Shown piece after piece: positions 16,015 to 23,107 of a DNA stretch of 64,000 nt (position 1 is the first letter of the stretch; the number at the start of each line of letters is the position of its first letter). The notes beneath the pieces are model-generated. The model worked only from the letters and a program-made list of their open reading frames with translations. It ran no database searches and was not told where the DNA came from. Origin of the DNA: Fibrisoma limi BUZ 3 (GTDB lineage Bacteria; Bacteroidota; Bacteroidia; Cytophagales; Spirosomataceae); assembly GCF_000296815.2 (NCBI RefSeq), contig NZ_CAIT01000010.1:186001-250000 (forward strand). The letters are read 5' to 3'. The position numbers and the translations under genes are program-made.

Positions 16015-17360
16015 ACGGCGATGGTCTTGCCGGGAACCGCAATCGGATATATACCGTCTTTATCTGGCAATATCTTCGGCATGGCATCCCACGCTAGTTT
16101 TTCGGGGAAGAGGTCAATCTGAGAATTCAGGGCTTCGTCCCACTTAACAGTTTTGCCCGAATACGTCGCCATCCGGCCCATAATGGCCGTCATCGTGCTT
16201 TTAGCAGTCCGCTCGGCATCGGCAAATTTGTATTCACCTTTGGCAATGGCCTCAAACAGTTCGTCGTGTTCGATCTGATAAGGATTGTCAGTCGGTTTTG
16301 CCGCGTAGGAGTAAATGGGTTGTCCGTTGTAGCCCATCAACGCGCTACTTTTCTTTTCTATCCCTTCAACCTTGCCTTTGGTGCCAAGGAACAGTTCATC
16401 CACGCGGCTAAACGTACCTTCGTAGTGTCTACACTGGCTATTGATGGTTGTGCCATCGGCGTACACGAAATCGACGATATGGTGATCAAAAATTTCACCA
16501 TCGTCCTTGCCGTTCCGTACCTGCCGGCCGCCGGTGCCCTGGCAGGAAACCGGATAGCTCTGCTTCACCCAGTTGGCTACGTCGATGTTATGAACGTGCT
16601 GCTCGTTGATGTGGTCGCCACAAAGCCAGTTGAAATAATACCAGTTACGCATCTGGTAATCCATCTCAGATTGATTGGCCTGGCGAGGTTTATGCCAGAC
16701 ACCACCACTAATCCAGTAGACCTGTCCACCAACAATATCACCTAAGGCACCATCATGAATGCGCTTGATCATTTCGCGGTAGCTGGGTTGGTAGCGACGC
16801 TGCAGGCCGGTCACTACGTTCAGTTTTTTCTTTTTGGCTTCTTCAGCCGCAGCCAGCACTTTTCTGACACCGGGTGCATCGGTAGCAACCGGCTTCTCCA
16901 TGAAGACGTGTTTACCCTGCCGAACGGCTTCCTCGAAGTGGCTCGGGCGGAAGCCCGGCGGTGTTGCCAGAATCACTACGTCGGCCAGCGGAATAGCTTG
17001 CTTGTAGGCGTCGAACCCGACAAACTTCCGGTCTTCGGGTACGTCTACTTTTGGTGAGCCATCGGCGGCTTTGGCCCCACGTCCAGACAGCGATTTGTAG
17101 GCCTGATCAAGCCGGTCGCGGAAGGCGTCGGCCAGGGCTACAATCTTCACGTTCTGCTTCGTGCTTAACGCCTGCTGAGCCGCGCCGGTGCCGCGTCCAC
17201 CGCAACCAATGAGTGCTACTTTAATGGTATCGTCTACTGATCGATGATAGCCACCTGCCATAGATCCGAAAGGCAGGCTGCTCAGCAAAGCGCTACCAGT
17301 CAGCAGGCCGGAGGCCTTCAGGAAGTCCCGCCGACCGGATTGTTCGAAGTCGTTGTTCAT
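16011..17360 (-). CDS. Tat-exported Gfo/Idh/MocA family oxidoreductase
   Basis: A 449-residue NAD(P)-dependent oxidoreductase of a family acting on sugars and related polyols. The N-terminus carries a twin-arginine signal (GRRDFLKASGLLTGSALLSS). The Rossmann motif follows (VALIGCGGRGTG), with ADAF after the second strand, the conserved EKPVATD, and the C-terminal alpha/beta domain containing GQVYWISGGVWH, WLCGDHINEQHVHNIDVANW and DHHIVDFVYADGT. ATG at 17360 is preferred to an upstream TTG because it directly precedes the Tat motif. Periplasmic members with this architecture are common in Bacteroidota carbohydrate metabolism. The substrate cannot be told. Confidence 0.92.
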   Translation of the reverse strand: MNNDFEQSGRRDFLKASGLLTGSALLSSLPFGSMAGGYHRSVDDTIKVALIGCGGRGTGAAQQALSTKQNVKIVALADAFRDRLDQAYKSLSGRGAKAADGSPKVDVPEDRKFVGFDAYKQAIPLADVVILATPPGFRPSHFEEAVRQGKHVFMEKPVATDAPGVRKVLAAAEEAKKKKLNVVTGLQRRYQPSYREMIKRIHDGALGDIVGGQVYWISGGVWHKPRQANQSEMDYQMRNWYYFNWLCGDHINEQHVHNIDVANWVKQSYPVSCQGTGGRQVRNGKDDGEIFDHHIVDFVYADGTTINSQCRHYEGTFSRVDELFLGTKGKVEGIEKKSSALMGYNGQPIYSYAAKPTDNPYQIEHDELFEAIAKGEYKFADAERTAKSTMTAIMGRMATYSGKTVKWDEALNSQIDLFPEKLAWDAMPKILPDKDGIYPIAVPGKTIAV

Positions 17361-17737
17361 GGAGAAAAAATATGAGTTGAGAAACAATGCTGACTAACAA
17401 AAGACAGCGTCCCGTCTAATTTACTACCCATTTATTGGCTAACTATCTGAAGCTATCCTGCCTTAGTGTATGAAACCTTATAGGTCGATCATGCTTTTAT
17501 AAGCGCATAGGTACTGATGTGGGAATAAGTATTACATATAAAAATTTACGTATAATGTGGTGCGTTAAGACTTTGTTAAACAGCCACTTAATAAAAAAAC
17601 TTTGTTGTAAAGAGTTGATTTTTTAATCAATGTCAAGATTTTTTTGTACAAAAATCAGAATTATCTATATTTTTAGTGCTAACTATACTAAAGGTTTACT
17701 TAACTATATTCACTTACATTTACCTATGTGTACATCA
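17361..17737. other. Intergenic region between divergent genes
   Basis: An AT-rich stretch with no supportable gene. It holds the promoter-like motif at 17643-17673 for the receptor gene. The open frame of the receptor continues upstream to 17630 but has no signal peptide there. Nothing else was recognised. Confidence 0.6.
17643..17673 (+). promoter_or_regulatory. Promoter candidate for the TonB-dependent receptor
   Basis: TTTG at 17643-17646 and TATATTTT at 17666-17673 (7 of 8 to TAnnTTTG counting free positions) are separated by exactly 19 bp, the Bacteroidota spacing. A transcript from here would start near 17680, before the chosen ATG and after the upstream alternative start. Confidence 0.45.
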
Positions 17738-20700
17738 ATGAGGTATTCTCTACCACTAGTCTGGCTATTCTGTGTAATGTCAGTTAGTGTTTTTGCCCAA
17801 GTTCGAATTGCTGGTAAAGTTATTGACGAATTTAAAAAGGAGGAGTTAGCGGGCGTCAGTATCACGGTGAAGGGCAAAGTGATCGGCACGATTACCGACT
17901 CTAAAGGAAATTTCTCTCTGTCGACCAATACACCAGCTCCGTTCACGATCGTCGTTTCTTCGGTCGGTTATCAAACGCAGGAATTGCCTATTAACGGGAA
18001 CCGCACAGACTTGACTATCACGATGAAAGAGCAGGTCACGCTCGGTGAAGAAGTTGTGGTGTCGGCATCGCGGGTCGAGGAAAGCGTCCTGAAATCGCCG
18101 GTAGCCGTTGAAAAAATGGACCTTCGGGCCATTCAGAACACACCAGCCCCGGATTTCTACAGTGGGTTAGCCAATTTCAAAGGGATCGACATCTCGACGC
18201 AGGGGTTGCTGTTCAAATCCATCAACATGCGGGGCTTTGGTGCCAACGGTAACCCGCGTACGGTGCAGCTCATCGACGGTATGGACAACTCCGCGCCGGG
18301 CCTGAACTTCCCCATCGACAACATCGTCGGCGTTCCGGAGCAGGACGTAGAGAGTGTCGAGATTCTGCCGGGAGCGGCATCCGCGCTGTACGGACCAAAT
18401 GCGATTCAGGGCCTGATCCTGCTGAACAGCAAAAGTCCGTTTCTATATCAGGGCCTCAGCGCAAACGTAAAGACAGGTATCATGCACGCCGACAATCGTA
18501 CCGAGCCAACAACCGGCTTCTACGATGCGTCGATCCGGTATGCCAAGGCGTTTAACAACAAGCTGGCTTTCAAAGTCAACCTGTCGTACATCAAAGCCAA
18601 AGACTGGCAGGCAACGAATTATACCAACCTGAACGGTGGGGGGAATGCTGACCCTAACCGGGGCCCGGGCACGGCAATCAACTACGACGGCATGAACGTA
18701 TACGGCGACGAAAACCAGGCCAACATTCTTACGGTTGGTCAGGCGCTGGTGGCTAACCGGCAACTGCCGTCTGCTGCGCTGGCCCTCTTGCCTAACCGGA
18801 ACGTTAGCCGCACGGGCTATCCGGAGGTGAATCTGGTCGATTATAATACCAAAAGCCTTAAACTAAACGGTGCTGTCCACTACCGGCTGACGGAAAAAAT
18901 TGAAGCCATCGGGCAGATCAACTACGGGTTCGGTACGACGGTGTATACGGGTAATGGCCGGTATTCGCTGCGGGACTTTAACCTGACGCAGGGCAAGCTC
19001 GAACTGCGGGGTGATAATTTTACGCTTCGGGCCTACACAACCCAGGAGCGATCGGGTAAATCATACACGGCCGGTCTGGCCAGCATCTTCCTGAATGAAG
19101 CCTGGAAACCCAGCACAGTCTGGTATGGTCAATACGTTGGCGCGTTCGCACAGGCTCGTCAGGCGGGGCAGTCGGAAGATCAGGCACACCTGACGGCTCG
19201 GGGTGTTGCCGACCAGGGGCGGCCCGTGCCCGGTACCGAAGCGTACAACCGGTTATACGAAGCCGTGAGAACCAATTCTATATCGAATACGACAAACCCG
19301 GGTGGGGCGTTTCTGGATAAGTCGAACCTGTACCACGCCGAAGGGGTGTATAACCTGAAAAACGAAATCAAATTCGCGGACGTCCTGATTGGCGCCAACT
19401 ACCGCAGGTATCAACTACGTTCGGAGGGTACGCTTTTTGCCGATCAGGTGGAGGGACGTAATGGAACCATCAACATCAACGAATACGGCGGGTTTGCTCA
19501 GGTAAGCAAGCAACTGTTCAGCGATCATCTGAAACTGACGGGTTCGCTACGGTACGACAAGAACCAGAACTTCAAAGGGCAGTTCACGCCCCGGGTGTCG
19601 GCCGTGACAACCTTTGGTGATCACAACATCCGGTTGTCGTACCAGACCGGTTTTCGGATTCCAACGACGCAGAACCAGTACATCGATCTTCAGACGCCAA
19701 ACGCCCGGCTGATCGGCGGCTTGCCGGAGTTCTTCGACCGCTATCAACTGTCGAACTCCTACTCCCGGCCCGACGTAGCTGCGTTTGGGGCTGCGGTGCT
19801 ACAGTCGGCGGCAGACCCCGCTCTACAGAAGCAGGCTGTTGACTTGATTACTGCACAGGTACTACCACAGGTTACAGCCGCGGTATCGGCTAGTGTAGCA
19901 GCCGGACAAATTCCGAATAACCCAACAGTTATCCAGACAGCCATTCAGCAGGGGGTTACCGCCATTGTGCAGGCTCAGGCGCCAACGGTTGTGCAAGGGC
20001 TGGCGGTAAACGCGAATCTGGCCAATCTAAAACCTTACCAGCGCAAGGAGTTTAAGCCGGAGCGGGTCGCTAACTACGAAATTGGGTACCGGGGCATCAT
20101 CAACAAGAAGCTGTTCATCGATGCGTATTACTATTACAGCGTTTATACCAACTTCATCGGATCGGTCATTCTGATCCAGCCGACGGCTTCAGCAGCGCCG
20201 GGTTTGCTGCCGCTGGCATCGGGTGTATTAAGTGGCAACACGCGCCGGGTGTTTTCGGCACCGGCCAACAGTAGTGAACGTATCACCGCTTCGGGTTGGG
20301 CAGTGGGCCTGAACTATAGTCTTCCCAAAGGATTTGCCGTTTCCGGAAATATTGCGAACAACAAGCTGAACAACTTCACGCCCTCACCTGAATTGCAAAC
20401 TTCAGGATTCAATACGCCGGAGTACCGCTGGAATTTGAGCTTCAGCAAGCGGCCAACTGTTACGTCAAAAGTTGGTTTTGCCCTGACGTTCCGTCATCAG
20501 GATGAGTTTACCTGGGAAGGCTTTGGCCAGCCGTCGGAAGCGGGTGTACCCTTGTACGCGAACACAATCGTACCGGCAATCAACAACTTCGATGCGCAGG
20601 TTAATTACAAGCTGTCGAGCCTGAGATCGATCGTAAAAGTTGGCGGAACCAACCTGTTCGGTAAGCCTTATTTCCAGGCGTTTGGCAATCCGTATATCGG

Positions 20701-20746
20701 ATCAACGTACTACATTTCGCTCACGTTCGATGAGCTGCTGAACTAA
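17738..20746 (+). CDS. TonB-dependent outer membrane receptor
   Basis: A 1002-residue outer-membrane transporter. The signal peptide MRYSLPLVWLFCVMSVSVFA is followed by a carboxypeptidase-regulatory-like beta-sandwich (RIAGKVIDEFKKEELAGVSITVKG, about 22-105), then the plug domain (INMRGFGANGNPRTVQLIDG, then VESVEILPGAASALYGPNAI) and a 22-strand type barrel ending in YISLTFDELLN. Residues of about 676-764 form an unusual Ala/Gln/Val-rich helical insertion. ATG at 17738 is chosen; an ATG four codons upstream (17726) is also possible. No SusD gene follows, so the ligand may be a small molecule, metal complex or peptide rather than a glycan. A strong terminator ends the unit. Confidence 0.93.
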   Translation: MRYSLPLVWLFCVMSVSVFAQVRIAGKVIDEFKKEELAGVSITVKGKVIGTITDSKGNFSLSTNTPAPFTIVVSSVGYQTQELPINGNRTDLTITMKEQVTLGEEVVVSASRVEESVLKSPVAVEKMDLRAIQNTPAPDFYSGLANFKGIDISTQGLLFKSINMRGFGANGNPRTVQLIDGMDNSAPGLNFPIDNIVGVPEQDVESVEILPGAASALYGPNAIQGLILLNSKSPFLYQGLSANVKTGIMHADNRTEPTTGFYDASIRYAKAFNNKLAFKVNLSYIKAKDWQATNYTNLNGGGNADPNRGPGTAINYDGMNVYGDENQANILTVGQALVANRQLPSAALALLPNRNVSRTGYPEVNLVDYNTKSLKLNGAVHYRLTEKIEAIGQINYGFGTTVYTGNGRYSLRDFNLTQGKLELRGDNFTLRAYTTQERSGKSYTAGLASIFLNEAWKPSTVWYGQYVGAFAQARQAGQSEDQAHLTARGVADQGRPVPGTEAYNRLYEAVRTNSISNTTNPGGAFLDKSNLYHAEGVYNLKNEIKFADVLIGANYRRYQLRSEGTLFADQVEGRNGTININEYGGFAQVSKQLFSDHLKLTGSLRYDKNQNFKGQFTPRVSAVTTFGDHNIRLSYQTGFRIPTTQNQYIDLQTPNARLIGGLPEFFDRYQLSNSYSRPDVAAFGAAVLQSAADPALQKQAVDLITAQVLPQVTAAVSASVAAGQIPNNPTVIQTAIQQGVTAIVQAQAPTVVQGLAVNANLANLKPYQRKEFKPERVANYEIGYRGIINKKLFIDAYYYYSVYTNFIGSVILIQPTASAAPGLLPLASGVLSGNTRRVFSAPANSSERITASGWAVGLNYSLPKGFAVSGNIANNKLNNFTPSPELQTSGFNTPEYRWNLSFSKRPTVTSKVGFALTFRHQDEFTWEGFGQPSEAGVPLYANTIVPAINNFDAQVNYKLSSLRSIVKVGGTNLFGKPYFQAFGNPYIGSTYYISLTFDELLN

Positions 20747-20760
20747 GCGCCAGCGTGTCA

Positions 20761-20804
20761 AGCAAAAAGCCCGATTCAATACGTTTGAATCGGGCTTTTT
20801 TGCT
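20761..20804. terminator. Bidirectional terminator
   Basis: Long arms (AAAAAGCCCGATTCAA and TTGAATCGGGCTTTTTT with flanking AGC/GCT) form a stem of about 19 bp with a small loop. T-runs on both strands allow it to serve the receptor gene and the convergent gene at 20838. Confidence 0.85.
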
Positions 20805-20837
20805 TATGGTGTGCTCATCAATCAGACAGCACGCCAA

Positions 20838-21437
20838 TTAATTTGGATAGTTCTCAGTTTTGCCGGTTTTGCCTTTCTTTCCGGATGCATTGCCCGAAGG
20901 CGTGCCGGGTTTCCCCTTGCCTGTTGGTTGTGGGTAACCGGTTGATACGTTCTTATCGCTTGTCTGGGCCTCTTTTCGAACCTCGCTGGTCGACGTCGGC
21001 CGCTTTGAACCACCCGTCGTACCTGACGTTGATTTCTGATCGACATTAGTACCGTAGTCAGGCGTTCCCGTGCTGGTCAGGCCACCATCGGTAGCGGTGC
21101 CGTTTTTTGTGCTCTTGGCCTGAGTGGGGCTACTTTGCGCTTTGACTCCTGTACCCTTTGCTCCACCATTCGACGGTACGCTGGCCGATCCCGTCGAAGT
21201 ACTGCCCTGCGTGTTCGTCGGTGACGTTGGAGACAGGTTGCTGTTGCCGTTGCGTGTAGCGCCAGACGACATCTTACCACTACCCCGGCGCTGCATGCCT
21301 TCTACAGAACTGGTGTTGGTTTCATCACCTTTTGACGATATTCCATTCGTACTTCGTTGCTGTCCTTTTGTCTGAGCCATTGTTGCTGTGCCAACACCGA
21401 TGGTCAGAATCATCCCTAAAACAAATGCCTTTTTCAT
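20838..21437 (-). CDS. Ser/Thr/Gly-rich low-complexity secreted protein
   Basis: A 199-residue protein with a signal peptide (MKKAFVLGMILTIGVGTATMA, cleavage before QTKG). The mature part is about 180 residues of S, T, G, N, K, Q and P with almost no hydrophobic residues, so it is predicted to be disordered. No domain or repeat unit with exact periodicity was recognised. ATG at 21437 was chosen because it begins the signal; ATG at 21458 is also possible. A perfect -7 box lies upstream (21503-21510). The bases before the start (ACGTTATGAAAAA) are the same as before the Arg/Asp-rich lipoprotein gene at 1327. Function unknown; an extracellular or periplasmic matrix role would be a guess. Confidence 0.7.
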   Translation of the reverse strand: MKKAFVLGMILTIGVGTATMAQTKGQQRSTNGISSKGDETNTSSVEGMQRRGSGKMSSGATRNGNSNLSPTSPTNTQGSTSTGSASVPSNGGAKGTGVKAQSSPTQAKSTKNGTATDGGLTSTGTPDYGTNVDQKSTSGTTGGSKRPTSTSEVRKEAQTSDKNVSTGYPQPTGKGKPGTPSGNASGKKGKTGKTENYPN

Positions 21438-21502
21438 AACGTAAGTACTTCTTTTCATTTATTGATTACTGGATTAATAACCCATGTCTATAGAGTTTGT
21501 TT

Positions 21503-21510
21503 CAAAAATA
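21503..21510 (-). promoter_or_regulatory. -7 promoter box for the Ser/Thr/Gly-rich protein
   Basis: TATTTTTG on the minus strand fits TAnnTTTG at all fixed positions, giving a leader of about 60 nt. No -33 TTTG was found at 17-23 bp. No gene is seen in the rest of 21438-21691. Confidence 0.4.
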
Positions 21511-21691
21511 AGCCGCTACTTATTCACCTTTCCAGAGGGGCAATTCGTCACGTGGTTTCATGGATTCTGGTGCAGCAAACACCAGCAAGGTAATTAATCG
21601 GTAAAATGCAGTTTTCACGAACTTTTAGCGGGTTTCTATCCTTTGATAACCAACCCCTGAGTAACGTAACTGGCATTGACATTTTACGCGA

Positions 21692-23089
21692 TTGACCAAC
21701 TCTACATCTTCCAGCCAATCTACTGATCCATCCGATACCTCACCGGAGGCCTCCCTACCGCGTCGGTTGAGTCTGCTGCAGGGCACCGCACTCAACATGA
21801 TCGATATGGTTGGAATCGGGCCATTTGTGGTGCTGCCGCTGGTGATTAAAACTATCGGCGGACCGCAGTTTCTATGGGCCTGGGTGCTGGGTGCGGTAGT
21901 ATCCCTGATCGATGCCTTTGTCTGGGCCGAACTGGGGGCTGCTTTCCCCCAGGCCGGTGGTAGCTACAACTTCCTGAAAATAGCGTATGGCGAACGGAAA
22001 TGGGGACGACTCATGTCGTTTCTGTACGTCTGGCAAACCATGATTCAGGCACCTTTAGTGCTGGCGTCGGGGGCGATTGGCTTTTCGCAGTACGCATCCT
22101 ACCTGCTTCCGCTCGACGACTGGCAGCGTAAACTCGTCTCGGGTGGGGTAGTATTGGTCATTATTGCGCTGCTGTACCGCAAAATCGATTCAATCGGCCG
22201 GATTGGGCTGGTGATGTGGGGCGCGGTGCTACTGACGCTGGGCTGGATCATCGTCGGGGGGTTGACCAATGCCCGAATCCCGGTCGGCGAAGTGGTTACG
22301 TCGATGGGGTCAGTCAGTGGTGGGTTGCTGGCCGCTGGTCTTGGACAAGCGTCGGTCAAGACGATCTACTGCTACCTGGGCTACTACAACGTCTGCCACC
22401 TTGGGGGAGAGATTCGTCAGCCAGCGCGAAATATTCCGGCCAGTATGTTTATCTCCATCGTTGGCATTGCGGTACTGTATCTGCTGATGAACATCAGCGT
22501 AGTGAGCGTGGTACCCTGGCAGCAGGCGCAGCAGAGCGAGTTCATTGTCAGTACGTTTGTCGAAACACTCTACGGGCCTGAAGCCGCCCGGCTGGCCACC
22601 GTTCTGGTGCTGGTAGTGGCGTTCTCCTCGCTGTTTGCGGTCTTGCTGGGGTACTCGCGGGTGCCGTATGCCGCAGCCGCCGATGGGCGTTTCTTCCGCA
22701 TCTTTGCCCGGCTGCATCCAACCCGGCAGTTTCCCTACGTATCGCTGTTAGTACTGGGTGGACTTGGCTTCGCATTCAGCCTGTTGTTTCGCCTGGGCGA
22801 TGTCATTACGGCCATTCTGGCGATGCGGATTCTGGTTCAGTTTATTGGGCAAGCCGTCGGATTATTGCGACTACGTCAACGACGCCGGGCCGGTGGCGCG
22901 GCTATTACGTTTCCCTTCCGGATGCCGCTGTATCCGTTGCCGGTGTTGCTGGCCATCGGTGTGTGGGCGTTTATTTTCATCTCGACCGGTCTGGAATTTA
23001 TGCTTTCCGGATTGCTGGTAAGCGCCCTGGGTATTGTCGCCTTTCTGGTGTCGGCCGTTGTGCAGAAGCAATGGCCTTTTGAGCGGTAG
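21692..23089 (+). CDS. APC family amino acid permease
   Basis: A 465-residue inner-membrane transporter of the amino acid-polyamine-organocation superfamily, expected to import amino acids or related solutes by proton or sodium coupling or exchange. A polar N-terminal tail of about 30 residues precedes the first helix with the APC signature (LNMIDMVGIGPFVVLPLVI). The second segment is FPQAGGSYNFLKIAYGE, and about 12 hydrophobic helices can be counted. The start is TTG at 21692: an in-frame stop lies just upstream and the next ATG falls inside the first helix. It is convergent with the dehydrogenase gene, 18 bp away, with no visible terminator. Confidence 0.9.
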   Translation: MTNSTSSSQSTDPSDTSPEASLPRRLSLLQGTALNMIDMVGIGPFVVLPLVIKTIGGPQFLWAWVLGAVVSLIDAFVWAELGAAFPQAGGSYNFLKIAYGERKWGRLMSFLYVWQTMIQAPLVLASGAIGFSQYASYLLPLDDWQRKLVSGGVVLVIIALLYRKIDSIGRIGLVMWGAVLLTLGWIIVGGLTNARIPVGEVVTSMGSVSGGLLAAGLGQASVKTIYCYLGYYNVCHLGGEIRQPARNIPASMFISIVGIAVLYLLMNISVVSVVPWQQAQQSEFIVSTFVETLYGPEAARLATVLVLVVAFSSLFAVLLGYSRVPYAAAADGRFFRIFARLHPTRQFPYVSLLVLGGLGFAFSLLFRLGDVITAILAMRILVQFIGQAVGLLRLRQRRRAGGAAITFPFRMPLYPLPVLLAIGVWAFIFISTGLEFMLSGLLVSALGIVAFLVSAVVQKQWPFER

Positions 23090-23107
23090 TCTCTTAATAA
23101 CTTACCG

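Noticed and set aside
17630-17737. Upstream extension of the TonB-dependent receptor
   Set aside because: The extra residues are not signal-like, and a promoter-like motif with 19-bp spacing lies inside the extension.
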